NCBI GenBank assembly: GCA_902635045.1
Contig: CACPMT010000005.1
Location: 26,550-90,549, forward strand
Source of the DNA: an uncultured SAR86 cluster bacterium
GTDB taxonomy: Bacteria > Pseudomonadota > Gammaproteobacteria > Magnimaribacterales > AG-339-G14
Length of the DNA: 64,000 bases
Reading direction: 5' to 3'
Positions within the stretch are counted from its first letter, which is position 1. Every line of letters starts with the position of its first letter. The notes under the pieces were generated by a model. That model was not told the DNA's origin. It did no database searches and saw nothing but the letters and a program-made list of their open reading frames with translations. This document shows, piece after piece, positions 41,321 to 51,259 of this stretch. The position numbers were made by a program, and so were the translations under genes.

Positions 41321-42437
41321 ATAAATTCTTCAATAAGCTTACATAGATTTCTTTGAGTGTTTTTAAATCATTCAAAGATACGTTTTCATCTATTTTATGG
41401 ATGGATTCATTTAAAGGACCAAGTTCAACTATCTCTGCATCCATGGCAATCATAAATCTTCCGTCAGAAGTTCCTCCGCCATTATTAATGACGGGCTCTC
41501 TACCAGTGGTTTCTCTAATTGCAGCGATAACTTTATTTATAAAAAAATCTTTAGTTGTTAAAAACGGGTTTCCGCTTAATGACCAATTTAATTCATATTT
41601 TAAGTTTAAAGAATTTAGTATTTCTTCAAAGCCAGCAATCAGGTCTTCGCTTGTCGATTCGGAACAAAATCTAAAGTTAAAATCCATATTCAGCTCGCCA
41701 GGCACTATATTCCCTGCACCGGTTCCGGAATTAATATTTGATATCTGAAAAGATGTTGGTTGAAAATGTTCATTACCTTCATCCCATTTTTTTTCTTTTA
41801 AAATTTTTATTAAGTCTGAAATTAAAAAGATAGGATTAACGAATTTTTCAGGATAAGCAATATGACCTTGTTTACCTATTATTTTTAACTTACCGCTTAA
41901 CGAACCTCTTCTTCCAATTCTAATGGTATCGGCCACTTTAGAAGAAGATGATGGTTCTCCTACTAAACAGTAATCTATTTTTTCTCCCCTTGCTTTAAGT
42001 TTTTCTAATAACTCATCTATGAAGCCATCTTCTGGCGTTCCTTCTTCATTGCTTGTTAGAAGTACGGCTATTCTAAAGTTTAATTTTTCTGTGCTTAAAA
42101 ATGTTTTTAAAGCGTCTATAAAAGCACAGATATTGCCTTTCATATCTGCGGCTCCTCTACCATACATGTGGTCATTATGAATTTCTCCTCCAAACGGAGG
42201 ATAGGTCCATTTGTCCAAGGGTCCAGTTGGTACAACATCTGTGTGACCTAAAAAACAAAATGTGGGTCCTTCAGACCCCAAAACTGCATATAGATTTTCG
42301 ACATTTTTATAATTGATTCTTTCACAGCAAAAATTCATTCCATTCAACTCAGACTCTAAAATATCAAAACAACCCGCATCATTTGGTGATATAGATTCGA
42401 TTTGAATAAGCTCTTTGGTAAGATTCTCTAAACTCAT
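41313..42437 (-). CDS. dapE: Succinyl-diaminopimelate desuccinylase
   Basis: M20 zinc peptidase-family enzyme of 374 residues in the lysine and meso-diaminopimelate pathway. Metal motifs are FLGHTDVVPTG near 62 and GRGAADMKGN near 93. The general-base TSNEEGTPEDGF lies near 128. The C-terminal GGTSDGRF matches DapE better than ArgE. The start has no ribosome site, but a perfect TATAAT ends 8 bases upstream. Confidence 0.92.
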   Translation of the reverse strand: MSLENLTKELIQIESISPNDAGCFDILESELNGMNFCCERINYKNVENLYAVLGSEGPTFCFLGHTDVVPTGPLDKWTYPPFGGEIHNDHMYGRGAADMKGNICAFIDALKTFLSTEKLNFRIAVLLTSNEEGTPEDGFIDELLEKLKARGEKIDYCLVGEPSSSSKVADTIRIGRRGSLSGKLKIIGKQGHIAYPEKFVNPIFLISDLIKILKEKKWDEGNEHFQPTSFQISNINSGTGAGNIVPGELNMDFNFRFCSESTSEDLIAGFEEILNSLNLKYELNWSLSGNPFLTTKDFFINKVIAAIRETTGREPVINNGGGTSDGRFMIAMDAEIVELGPLNESIHKIDENVSLNDLKTLKEIYVSLLKNLST

Positions 42438-42445
42438 ATTAGGTA

Positions 42446-42451
42446 ATTATA
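42446..42451 (-). promoter_or_regulatory. -10 element for leaderless dapE
   Basis: Perfect TATAAT on the minus strand, 8 bases before the dapE ATG. The start of transcription would fall at or next to the start codon. No good -35 is seen. Confidence 0.5.
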
Positions 42452-42503
42452 AGCTGAAAACATCTGCTAGAATTATCTTTCCTTTAATCAATATAAAAAT
42501 ATT

Positions 42504-44666
42504 ATGACTGAATATATAAATCATGGTTCTCTAAAAGTTTCAAAAGAATTAGACGATTTGATTAACAAAAAAGTTTGCGCAGGAATAGACGTAGAACCAG
42601 AAAACTTTTGGAAAAGTTTAGAAAAAATAATTGAGGAATTTACCCCAAGAAATAAAGCATTACTTGAAAAAAGACAAGATCTTCAAAAAAAAATTGACGA
42701 GTGGCATTTAGCCAATAAGAAAGAAATCGACAAAACGGAATATAAAAATTTTTTAAAAGAAATTGGATATTTGTTAGAAGAAGCCGATGATTTTTCGATA
42801 GAGACAAAAAATGTTGATCCCGAAATAGCATCCATTGCTGGACCTCAGTTAGTAGTGCCAGTAATGAACGCTAGATTTGCTTTAAATGCAGCAAATGCAA
42901 GATGGGGCAGTTTATATGACGCACTTTACGGGACTGATGTTATTTCTGAAGAAGACGGAGCTGAAAAAGCTGGAGCCTATAATCCAAAAAGAGGAGCAAA
43001 AGTAATTGAATTTTCAAAAAAATTTCTTGATGAAAATCTTCCTTTAAGCAAGGGTTCATATAAAGACATTACCGCATTTCAGATAAATGAAGGCAAACTT
43101 CAAATTACTCTTTCCGATCAAACCCAAACAACTATTGAAGATGATTCAAAATTTATTGGTTATGTTGGTACGGAGGAAAATCCGACGGGAATTTTATTAA
43201 AAAATAATCTTTTACATCTAGAAATTCAAATTGATAGAAATGACTCCATTGGACGAGAAGATCCAGCAGGAATCAAAGATGTATTAGTTGAAAGCGCAAT
43301 TACAACGATTCAGGATTGTGAAGATTCAGTTGCCGCGGTTGATGGGACTGATAAAGCAGAGGTTTATGGAAATTGGTTAGGGTTAATGAAAGGAGATTTG
43401 TCGGAAACTTTCGAAAAAAATGGAGAAAGTTTGACGCGAACTTTAAACAAGGATAGGGAGTATCTTGATACAAGTGGAAAAAGTTTTTCTCTCCCTGGCA
43501 GAAGCACGATGTTAGTCAGGAATGTTGGACATTTAATGACAAATCCAGGTATTTTAGACGGCGACAATCAGGAAGTTTTCGAAGGTATTATGGACGCAAT
43601 GTTCACTATCACAATTGCAAAACATGATTTACTTTCTTTAGGTGAATTTTCAAATAGCAGAGCTAAAAGCATTTATATAGTAAAACCTAAGATGCATGGT
43701 CCTGAAGAAGTTAAATTCACATGTGATCTATTTGCAGCAGTAGAAAAAGCCGTAGGATTAGATCCTCTAACAGTAAAAGTTGGCATAATGGATGAAGAAA
43801 GAAGAACGACAGTTAACTTGAAAGAATGTATCAAAGTTGCCAAAGATAGAGTGATATTTATTAACACTGGCTTTTTGGATAGAACTGGCGATGAAATTCA
43901 TACAAGCATGGAGGCTGGACCATTTATTAAGAAATCTGAAATGAAACAACAACCATGGATAGCTGCTTATGAAGATTGGAATGTAGATACCGGATTAGAA
44001 ACTGGCTTTAAAGGAAAAGCTCAAATTGGAAAAGGAATGTGGCCAATGCCTGATGAAATGCTTAATATGTATGAAACAAAAACTATGCATCCGGAAGCTG
44101 GAGCAGATTGCGCGTGGGTTCCATCTCCTACTGCAGCAACCTTACATGCCTTGCATTATCACCAGTTAAACGTCCCATCTATTCAGGAAGATTTGGAAAA
44201 GAGGTCAAAGGCAAGTTTGGAAGATATCCTTGAAATTCCTTTATTAAAAAATCCAGAGGACTTATCAGCAGAAGAAATTCAAGCAGAGTTAGATAACAAT
44301 GCCCAAGGGATATTAGGATATGTTGTTCGTTGGGTTGATCAAGGCGTAGGTTGCTCAAAAGTTCCTGACATAAATAATGTTGGATTAATGGAAGATAGAG
44401 CGACATGTAGAATATCTAGCCAGCACATTGCAAATTGGTTACATCATGGTTTGACAAATGAAGAACAGGTTATGAACACGATGAAAAAAATGGCACAAGT
44501 AGTCGATGATCAAAACAAAGGAGATCCAAAATACGTAAATATGGCTCCAGATTATTCAGGATATGCTTTCAAAGCCGCATGCGCATTGGTTTTAGAAGGA
44601 AGGAATCAACCTAGCGGGTATACAGAACCGATTCTTCATTCCAAAAGATTAGAATTCAAAGCCTAA
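42504..44666 (+). CDS. glcB: Malate synthase G
   Basis: A 720-residue single-chain malate synthase condensing glyoxylate and acetyl-CoA to malate. Family motifs include [16 protein letters not shown] near 128, [18 protein letters not shown] near 330 and [20 protein letters not shown] near 490. The C-terminal [20 protein letters not shown] near 630 marks the G isoform. No isocitrate lyase is in the window; glyoxylate may come from glycolate or purine breakdown. TATAAA ends 6 bases before the ATG. The amidohydrolase gene starts one base after its stop. Confidence 0.95.
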   Translation: MTEYINHGSLKVSKELDDLINKKVCAGIDVEPENFWKSLEKIIEEFTPRNKALLEKRQDLQKKIDEWHLANKKEIDKTEYKNFLKEIGYLLEEADDFSIETKNVDPEIASIAGPQLVVPVMNARFALNAANARWGSLYDALYGTDVISEEDGAEKAGAYNPKRGAKVIEFSKKFLDENLPLSKGSYKDITAFQINEGKLQITLSDQTQTTIEDDSKFIGYVGTEENPTGILLKNNLLHLEIQIDRNDSIGREDPAGIKDVLVESAITTIQDCEDSVAAVDGTDKAEVYGNWLGLMKGDLSETFEKNGESLTRTLNKDREYLDTSGKSFSLPGRSTMLVRNVGHLMTNPGILDGDNQEVFEGIMDAMFTITIAKHDLLSLGEFSNSRAKSIYIVKPKMHGPEEVKFTCDLFAAVEKAVGLDPLTVKVGIMDEERRTTVNLKECIKVAKDRVIFINTGFLDRTGDEIHTSMEAGPFIKKSEMKQQPWIAAYEDWNVDTGLETGFKGKAQIGKGMWPMPDEMLNMYETKTMHPEAGADCAWVPSPTAATLHALHYHQLNVPSIQEDLEKRSKASLEDILEIPLLKNPEDLSAEEIQAELDNNAQGILGYVVRWVDQGVGCSKVPDINNVGLMEDRATCRISSQHIANWLHHGLTNEEQVMNTMKKMAQVVDDQNKGDPKYVNMAPDYSGYAFKAACALVLEGRNQPSGYTEPILHSKRLEFKA

Positions 44667-44667
44667 T

Positions 44668-45666
44668 GTGAGTGATTTAGATGATCACTTAGCTTGGCTG
44701 GAACAGGTTAAAGAAGAAATTATTGAACCAGAAAGACCAATTGTTGATCCGCATCATCATCTTTGGCCAGGAGAACTACATTATTTATTAGATGACCTTT
44801 GGAAAGATACAGATCAAGGTCACAACGTAATAAAAACTGTCTTCATAGAATGTTCTCAAGAATACTTTGAAGATGGTAATCCAAGTTTTTTTCCAGTCGG
44901 AGAGACAGTTTTTGTAAGAGAAATTGCCTCAGAAGCAAAAAAAAATCCAGAAAAAGCTCAGATTTCTGGGATTGTTGGGCATGCAAATTTACTTTCAGAT
45001 GATGTTGCTTTAGTTGTTGATAAGCACCTTAAGGAAGGACAGGGCCTTTTTAGGGGCATCAGACATGCTGGAGGCTGGGATCATCATAAAGAGATAGGCA
45101 ATTCTCACCACAATCCTCAAAAGGATCTCTATCTTTCAGATAAATTCTCGCAGGGTCTAGAAGAATTAGAAAAAAAACAGCTTTCTTTTGAAGCGTGGCA
45201 GTATCATCATCAAATTTCTCAAGTCAATTTTTTGGCAAAAGAACATCCAAAGCTAAAGATTGTATTGAATCATTTCAGCGGCCCAATAGGAATCGGCCCT
45301 TACCAAAATAAACAAGAAGAAATTTTTGAAGCTTGGAAAAAAGATATCGATAAGTTAGCAAAGTGCCAAAATGTTTATGCGAAGTTAGGCGGATTAGCTA
45401 TGCCAATAAATGGATTTAATTTTCACAAACAATCAGTGCCACCATCATCAGATGATTTAGTTGAAGCTCAAAAAAATTATTATGAATATTCAATAAAATG
45501 CTTTGGTCCTGAGAGATGCATGTTCGAAAGTAATTTCCCTGTTGACAAGCAATCGGCTTCTTATCATGTCATATGGAATGCTTTTAAAAAAATGGCCGCA
45601 AATTTTTCAGAAAATGATAAAGATTTTCTTTTTAGAAAATCTGCTGAAGTTTTTTATGAAATATAA
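44668..45666 (+). CDS. Amidohydrolase 2 family (PF04909) hydrolase
   Basis: A 332-residue TIM-barrel metal hydrolase. The metal motif is VDPHHHLWPG near 27; other conserved parts are FRGIRHAGGWD near 133, LNHFSGPIG near 193 and MFESNFPVDKQSA near 290, where the Asp would be catalytic. The family includes lactonases and decarboxylases. It starts with GTG one base after glcB, so it is probably co-expressed. A lactone or 2-pyrone-type substrate feeding central metabolism is possible but unproven. Confidence 0.85.
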   Translation: MSDLDDHLAWLEQVKEEIIEPERPIVDPHHHLWPGELHYLLDDLWKDTDQGHNVIKTVFIECSQEYFEDGNPSFFPVGETVFVREIASEAKKNPEKAQISGIVGHANLLSDDVALVVDKHLKEGQGLFRGIRHAGGWDHHKEIGNSHHNPQKDLYLSDKFSQGLEELEKKQLSFEAWQYHHQISQVNFLAKEHPKLKIVLNHFSGPIGIGPYQNKQEEIFEAWKKDIDKLAKCQNVYAKLGGLAMPINGFNFHKQSVPPSSDDLVEAQKNYYEYSIKCFGPERCMFESNFPVDKQSASYHVIWNAFKKMAANFSENDKDFLFRKSAEVFYEI

Positions 45667-45667
45667 T

Positions 45668-46765
45668 CTATTGGTTAAAGCCCTGTATTTCAGCAGCTTC
45701 TTCACGGACTATTTCAGGTGCCCCAAGAATTTGTCTATTTAAACCAATTCTTTTGAACCAATAGTGCAACCCAAGTAGGTCTGTAAAACCCATTCCTCCA
45801 TGGACTTCTGTTGCTTTTTTTGAAATAGATTTTCCTATTTCAGACAGATGAGATTTAACTTGGCAAGCTAATAATCTTGATTCTTCTGACGAATCTTTAT
45901 CAAAGGAGTGTGCAGCTTGCCAAACGAGAGAGTAACAAGGTTCAAGATCAGCAGCCATTTCGGCACACATATGTTTTACTGCTTGAAAAGATCCGATAGT
46001 TCTATTGAACTGCTTTCTTTCCTTCGAGTAGGCAACTGCTTTTTCGATCATTGATTCAGATGCACCTAAAGTATCTGCCGCTAAAATAATTCTTCCCGCA
46101 TCAACAACCTTTTTTACTATTTCAATATTTTCTATTGATTGTTCTAAAATTTCACAATCAACATTTTTTAAAACTAGTTCGTGGAAGGTCCTTGTTTTAT
46201 CAACAGTTATTAATTTATTTATTTTAAGATTTTTGTCTGAGGCGTCGACTAGAAACAATACTCCAGCTTTAGTAGACAGGATAATTTTATCTGCATTTTC
46301 TGCATCAATTACAAACAACGCTCTTCCAGAGACTTTATTTTTGTTAATTTCAAGTCCGGCATCTTCTCTTGCTCCAATAAACTCGCTCAACCCAACACCA
46401 AATCTAATTTCGTTAGATACTATTTTTGGTAAATAAACTTTTTTTTGATTTTCGTTGCCTCCTAAACTTAATGCTAGAGGTGCCATGACATAAGATCCTA
46501 AAAAAGGCACTGGACCAACTCCGCCTCCCAAGGCCTGAGATATCGAAACGGCATGAAGCAATTCTGTTCCTAAGCCGCCATATTCTTCAGGCACAAGTAA
46601 AGAATTGACCCCTAAATTAACTATTCCTTGAAGAATATCTTTTTGAATTGAATTATCATCTCCATTGGCTATTTTTCTAATTTCATCAATGGATGCGTTG
46701 TCTAACAAGAATTTTTTTACATTATCATGAAAAAATTCTTGCTCTTCTGAAAGCCCAAAATACAT
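45668..46765 (-). CDS. Acyl-CoA dehydrogenase, small subunit type
   Basis: A 365-residue flavin dehydrogenase with LVPEEYGGLGTELLHAVSISQALG near 55, the FAD-binding YSKERKQFNRTIGSFQAVKH near 245 and VHGGMGFTDLLGLHYWFKR near 318. It lies 2 bases downstream of a 415-residue paralog on the same strand. Such unequal adjacent pairs resemble heteromeric enzymes for steroid or branched side-chain degradation. Which subunit holds the catalytic base is not clear from sequence alone. Confidence 0.88.
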   Translation of the reverse strand: MYFGLSEEQEFFHDNVKKFLLDNASIDEIRKIANGDDNSIQKDILQGIVNLGVNSLLVPEEYGGLGTELLHAVSISQALGGGVGPVPFLGSYVMAPLALSLGGNENQKKVYLPKIVSNEIRFGVGLSEFIGAREDAGLEINKNKVSGRALFVIDAENADKIILSTKAGVLFLVDASDKNLKINKLITVDKTRTFHELVLKNVDCEILEQSIENIEIVKKVVDAGRIILAADTLGASESMIEKAVAYSKERKQFNRTIGSFQAVKHMCAEMAADLEPCYSLVWQAAHSFDKDSSEESRLLACQVKSHLSEIGKSISKKATEVHGGMGFTDLLGLHYWFKRIGLNRQILGAPEIVREEAAEIQGFNQ

Positions 46766-46767
46766 AA

Positions 46768-48015
46768 CTAAACCTCAACAGTTACTTTGGGTTCTCTTGG
46801 CATTCCCAGACCACGCTCAGAAATTATATTTTTTTGAATCTGGTTCGTACCACCACCAATAATTAATCCAAGGAAATACATATAGGTAAACTGCCATGAT
46901 CCTCCATCTCTAACATTTGGGTCATCTTCGTATAAGGTTCCTAATTCACCCATAACATCAATTGCTAAGCCTTCAAGCTCATGCCTTAGCTCTGTGCCCA
47001 CTAGTTTTTGAATCATTCCTCCAAGCTTAACGTTTTGGTTTGGGTTTATTTTTGAAGAGAGCAGTCTAAGAGAATGGGCCTGCACAGCCATTACTTTTCC
47101 TTGTATTTGAAGCAGCCTGTCTCTATAGGAAGGAACATCAATTAGCCTTCTGCCGTCAATAGTTTCTTCCTTCATGAGATTTATTAGAGAATTAAGTCTA
47201 TTCATCGTTGCATTCGGATTTGCCAAGGAACCTCTCTCGTGACCTAAAACAGAATTTGCTACGGACCAACCTTCACCTCTTTTAGCTACAAGATTCTCCT
47301 CAGGAACTGTGACGTTATCAAAGAAAACCTCATTGAAACCAGCTTTTAAAGTCATATCAACCAATGGTCTTATTTCTATTCCAGGCGTATCCATTGGAAT
47401 TAAAATAAAGCTTATTCCCGCATGCTTTGAGGCATTTGGTTCAGTTCTAATCAAACAAAACATCATTTGAGAAAATTGAGCGGTACTGGTCCAAATCTTT
47501 TGACCATTGATAACCCAATTGCCGTTAACTAATTCTCCTTTAGTTTGAAGATTTGCTAAATCGCTTCCAGCATTTGGCTCTGAGTATCCCTGACACCAAA
47601 TTGTTTCTCCATGCAAAGTAGATTTTATATATTTTTGTTTTTGTTCTTCAGTTCCCCATTCAAGCAATGTTGGCACCAACATGTCTATTCCTTGACCACC
47701 CATTCCACTTGGAACTTTGTATTTAGAAAATTCATTTGCGATGATTCTGCTTTTGATTATGTCAGGCTCGCCGCCAAACCCTCCATATTCTTTGGGTATG
47801 GATCGAGCAAAATATCCTTTTTCTATCAATAATCTTTGCCAGTCAGAACGATTGACAATTTTTCCTTTTTTAGCATTTGAATTGCCTGATAAAGCATCAT
47901 GCATTTCAAATTTTTTGTCGCCTCCAGAGGTTATGATTGCATTACTGTACTCTTTACAAAATTCTTGTACTTCTTTTTTAAAATCATCATATTCCGGCCC
48001 AAATTCTAGATCCAT
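46768..48015 (-). CDS. Acyl-CoA dehydrogenase, large subunit type
   Basis: A 415-residue acyl-CoA dehydrogenase with WCQGYSEPNAGSDLANLQT near 150 (flavin and substrate loop), WVINGQKIWTS near 172 and a C-terminal GGGTNQIQKNIISERGLGMP near 385. In medium-chain enzymes the catalytic Glu sits in a YEGT motif at this point; here the residue is Gly, so the base must lie elsewhere or in the partner. It is the first gene of a two-gene unit. Confidence 0.88.
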   Translation of the reverse strand: MDLEFGPEYDDFKKEVQEFCKEYSNAIITSGGDKKFEMHDALSGNSNAKKGKIVNRSDWQRLLIEKGYFARSIPKEYGGFGGEPDIIKSRIIANEFSKYKVPSGMGGQGIDMLVPTLLEWGTEEQKQKYIKSTLHGETIWCQGYSEPNAGSDLANLQTKGELVNGNWVINGQKIWTSTAQFSQMMFCLIRTEPNASKHAGISFILIPMDTPGIEIRPLVDMTLKAGFNEVFFDNVTVPEENLVAKRGEGWSVANSVLGHERGSLANPNATMNRLNSLINLMKEETIDGRRLIDVPSYRDRLLQIQGKVMAVQAHSLRLLSSKINPNQNVKLGGMIQKLVGTELRHELEGLAIDVMGELGTLYEDDPNVRDGGSWQFTYMYFLGLIIGGGTNQIQKNIISERGLGMPREPKVTVEV

Positions 48016-48118
48016 TAGAGTCTCCTATTTTAAATACGAATTTCTATTTTATCGCCTTAATCAAAAAACACCATAAGACATTTAAAAAAGTTTCAAAATC
48101 TGTAAAATCAGCCTCCGG

Positions 48119-48514
48119 ATGAGTAAATTAGTTTCTTGGGTTTTAATAATTGCAGCTATCTTTTTTTTAGTGATGGCTGTTACTAGAGTTTTCTTTTTTG
48201 AATCGTTAGATTTTCCTGCTCCAGGTTTTACCGCTCAGCAACTTTCTGACTGGAAAGCTAGAACTCTTGAACCAACCGTATACTTAACTCTGCTTTACTT
48301 TATATACAGATATTTTGTTGGTAAAAATCCAACTTCTACGATTTGGCCGGTATATGTGGTAACGGCTTGTTTTACAGCAACGCAATTTATTGCGTTGGTG
48401 ACATTTCAAGTTTTAAATTTATTTATGATCTTTAACTTTCTAATCACTTTGTTTGCATTGTTTATTTTTAGAATTGCTCACAATAGAAGAAAAAAAGAAA
48501 TATCGACTTTCTAA
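48119..48514 (+). CDS. Hypothetical four-helix membrane protein
   Basis: A 131-residue protein with four hydrophobic segments (about 6-25, 50-66, 75-95 and 100-118) and a basic C-terminus (HNRRKKE). I do not recognise a family. The loop after the first segment (ESLDFPAPGFTAQQLSDWKARTLEP) is the only sizeable soluble part. It stands alone between the acyl-CoA dehydrogenase pair and an epimerase, with TAAAAT ending 10 bases before the ATG. Confidence 0.75.
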   Translation: MSKLVSWVLIIAAIFFLVMAVTRVFFFESLDFPAPGFTAQQLSDWKARTLEPTVYLTLLYFIYRYFVGKNPTSTIWPVYVVTACFTATQFIALVTFQVLNLFMIFNFLITLFALFIFRIAHNRRKKEISTF

Positions 48515-48568
48515 TTCACTCCTAAAAAAATATTTATTTCTTTATATTTTTTGATTTAAAATTATTTA

Positions 48569-49621
48569 ATGGAAGAGCAGAAAACAGTACTGGTTACCGG
48601 CGGTTCAGGGTTCATCGCATCACATTGCATAATTAAGCTCATTGCAGCAGGTTACAAAGTCAGATCGACAGTAAGAGATTTGAGTAGAACAAATAAATTA
48701 AATCAAGTCATATCAGATGGGTTACAACAATACGAAGGTCAATCAGAACTTGCTATAGATTGGAAAGTTGCAAATCTGACTGAAGAAGATGGCTGGAGAG
48801 AGGCAATGGAAGGTTGTGACTACGTTCTACACGTCGCTTCACCTGTCATGATGGAAAATCCCAAAGATGAAAACGAATTAATTACACCAGCTCTTGAAGG
48901 AACTAAAAATGTTTTAAAAGCAGCTTCTGAAGCAGGAGTTAAAAGAGTTGTTGTGACTTCTTCAGTTGCGGCGATTCTTTATGGAAGAGATGAAGAAATT
49001 GATGAAAACTTTTCGTTTAATGAAGATCATTGGACAGATGTAAACCATAAGCATACTTCGGCTTATGCAAAATCAAAAACATATGCAGAAAAAGCTGCAT
49101 GGGAATTTATTGAAAATGATTCTTCTGGTATGGAGCTTTCCGTTGTTAATCCGGCAATGGTTTTTGGGCCTGTTTTGGAAGAAGATTATGGTACAAGCGT
49201 TGGAGTTATCCTTGAATTAATGTCTGGAAAATATCCCGTTGTGCCAAACATGGATATGGGCGTGGTGGATGTAAGGGATGTTGCAGATCTTCAGTTACTT
49301 GCAATGACTCATCCCCAGGCAGCCGGAAAAAGATTTGTTTGTTCGGAGAGCAATATGTTGATGAAAGAGCAGACTGATTATCTCAGAGAAACTTTTCCAG
49401 AATTTAAAAATAAAATACCTTATCGTCAAGCGCCTAATTGGCTGCTTAAACTTTTTGCTTTTGTGAGACCACCTTTGAAAATGATTGCTCCAGAACTTGG
49501 AAAAAATAGAAAACTAGATTCTTCGAGAGCGAGAAACTTATTAGGCTGGAAACCTAGATCTGCTAAAGAAGCTATAAAATCGGCTGCTGATAGTCTAATT
49601 AAATTTAATACGCTCAGTTAA
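48569..49621 (+). CDS. NAD(P)-dependent epimerase/reductase (dihydroflavonol reductase-like)
   Basis: A 350-residue extended SDR. The cofactor motif is VTGGSGFIASHCI near 9, followed by RSTVRDLSR (NADP-type basic residues). TSSVAAILYG near 130 and YAKSKTYAEKAAW near 170 hold the catalytic Ser and YxxxK. The pattern is that of dihydroflavonol-4-reductase/cinnamoyl-CoA reductase-like bacterial proteins, whose substrates are mostly unknown. No ribosome site; TAAAAT ends 6 bases before the ATG. Confidence 0.85.
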   Translation: MEEQKTVLVTGGSGFIASHCIIKLIAAGYKVRSTVRDLSRTNKLNQVISDGLQQYEGQSELAIDWKVANLTEEDGWREAMEGCDYVLHVASPVMMENPKDENELITPALEGTKNVLKAASEAGVKRVVVTSSVAAILYGRDEEIDENFSFNEDHWTDVNHKHTSAYAKSKTYAEKAAWEFIENDSSGMELSVVNPAMVFGPVLEEDYGTSVGVILELMSGKYPVVPNMDMGVVDVRDVADLQLLAMTHPQAAGKRFVCSESNMLMKEQTDYLRETFPEFKNKIPYRQAPNWLLKLFAFVRPPLKMIAPELGKNRKLDSSRARNLLGWKPRSAKEAIKSAADSLIKFNTLS

Positions 49622-49631
49622 ATAGTAAAGT

Positions 49632-49934
49632 TTAATTTCTGAATTTCCTGCCTTCACCACGAAATACGCAAGTTAAATGGTAGACAATAGAAACTTCTTG
49701 AGTAACGTTTTGTGTAATCTCATGATTTCGATACATGCAATAGTTGGCCATTACAAAAGGTAAGTCCGTTTGCTTTTCTGACATGACATAGAGAATGTCG
49801 TTTCTTTCACAGCCTTTTTCATTAAGTTCCATCTTAATTGTGGTTAGGTCTAAATTAGGTATCAAGCAGATATCATCGAAGCCCGCCCAAGTGTTAAAAC
49901 TTAAAAAGAATATTAAATAAAAAAACTTTTTCAT
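49632..49934 (-). CDS. Hypothetical exported protein with four cysteines
   Basis: A 100-residue protein with a signal peptide of about 17 residues (FFLSFNTWA). The mature part has four cysteines (DDICLIP, EKGCERND, ANYCMYRN, LTCVFRG), likely two disulfides in the periplasm. I recognise no family. It lies between the epimerase gene and tRNA-Gly and points left. Confidence 0.7.
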   Translation of the reverse strand: MKKFFYLIFFLSFNTWAGFDDICLIPNLDLTTIKMELNEKGCERNDILYVMSEKQTDLPFVMANYCMYRNHEITQNVTQEVSIVYHLTCVFRGEGRKFRN

Positions 49935-49967
49935 TTCTTTTATTTTATAAAAAAAAATTCAAAGATG

Positions 49968-49973
49968 TATAAT
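49968..49973 (+). promoter_or_regulatory. -10 of the tRNA-Gly(TCC) promoter
   Basis: Perfect TATAAT about 20 bases before the tRNA. The -35 at 17 bases upstream (TTATAA) is weak. Confidence 0.5.
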
Positions 49974-49993
49974 CTCCTTTCAAATTAAGATTT

Positions 49994-50068
<75 letters not shown>

Positions 50069-50086
50069 TTAACATAGGAGAGTGTT

Positions 50087-51259
50087 TTGGAAAAAATAAA
50101 CCAAGTTATTGAAGCTGCTTTAGAAGAAAGCAACATCCCTTATGCCGCTTTCGCTGTAACCAATTCTAAAGAAACTTTATTATCAGGTTCAGTAGGTTAC
50201 GAAGACTTAGAGAAAACCAAACCACTTGAAACTAATGCAGTCTTCAGAATTGCCTCAATGACTAAAGCTTTAACCACTTCTGCCTTTATGATTTTAGCTG
50301 AGGAAAAAGAAATAGATCTTCAGTCTCCAGCAGAAAATTACATCGACGACTTAAAGGGTCTTAAAGTTGCCTCTTTAGAAAATAGTGAAATTGTTTATAG
50401 CGAACCAGAAACAAAAGTAACTTTGCATCAACTATTAACTCACACATCAGGATTTGGATATGATTTTCATCATGAAACGCTATCTCATCTTTTATTGGAA
50501 GAAAAAATAGCTAATTTGTTAGATAAAGAAGGAAAATTCTTAGAGGCTCCTCTAATTGAGCAACCAGGCAAATATTGGCACTACGGCATCGGTTTAGGGT
50601 GGATTGGCAGAATTATTGAAACTTTATCAGAACAATCTTTGAATGATTACATGACTAAAAAATTATTTAAGCCTTTGGAGATGAACGATACTTCTTTTGA
50701 TATATCAACAATAGGTGAGGGTAGATTACCCAAAATTTATTCAATCGAAGAAGATCAAAATTTAGTTGATATCAGTGAGTTAATGTCACCTCCGCAAATT
50801 GAAAAATTTGCTTATGGCGGTGGCGGGGTATTTTCTTGCCCGAATGACTATGCAAAATTTATAAGAATGTTCCTCAATGGCGGCAAGGTAAATGGAAAAA
50901 ACTTATTAAGTAGTGAAACGGTCAAACAAATGACCACTAACCAAATTAGTGAGCTTATTGTGCCTTTCCAGCCAACATTCAATCCTAGCATTGTAGCTCC
51001 AAACGAATGGTTTCCAGGAGTAGAAAAAAAATGGGGATATAGCTTTATGATTAATTCTGAAGATATCCCGAATAGAAGATCTAAAGGGTCTTGTGCATGG
51101 TCAGGAATAATGAATACTTTCTTTTGGTTTGATCAAGAAAAAGATATAGGTGGAACCATCATGATGCAGATCGCACCTTGTTATCATGAGAATGCAAAAC
51201 AGGTATTAAAAAGATTTGAAGAATTTGTCTATTCAGAAGCAGATTTTTTAAAGAGCTGA
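50087..51259 (+). CDS. Serine hydrolase, class C beta-lactamase/esterase family
   Basis: A 390-residue protein of the beta-lactamase-like fold. The nucleophile motif is SMTK at 57-60 and the tyrosine motif probably lies in YWHYGIG near 164. A glycine-rich YGGGGVFSC near 243 and the family-typical WGYSFMI near 310 follow. There is no signal peptide, so a cytoplasmic family VIII esterase is more likely than a secreted beta-lactamase. The start is TTG, six bases after GGAG and shortly after tRNA-Gly. Its 3' end overlaps the convergent YcbL gene by 31 bases. Confidence 0.85.
   Translation: MEKINQVIEAALEESNIPYAAFAVTNSKETLLSGSVGYEDLEKTKPLETNAVFRIASMTKALTTSAFMILAEEKEIDLQSPAENYIDDLKGLKVASLENSEIVYSEPETKVTLHQLLTHTSGFGYDFHHETLSHLLLEEKIANLLDKEGKFLEAPLIEQPGKYWHYGIGLGWIGRIIETLSEQSLNDYMTKKLFKPLEMNDTSFDISTIGEGRLPKIYSIEEDQNLVDISELMSPPQIEKFAYGGGGVFSCPNDYAKFIRMFLNGGKVNGKNLLSSETVKQMTTNQISELIVPFQPTFNPSIVAPNEWFPGVEKKWGYSFMINSEDIPNRRSKGSCAWSGIMNTFFWFDQEKDIGGTIMMQIAPCYHENAKQVLKRFEEFVYSEADFLKS

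Noticed and set aside
41353..41748. 131-codon plus-strand frame inside dapE
   Set aside because: Antisense to a clear enzyme gene, no ribosome site, no family resemblance.
50087..51259. Antibiotic-resistance beta-lactamase
   Set aside because: SMTK motif and fold fit, but there is no signal peptide and the tyrosine motif is not YxN; an esterase is more likely.
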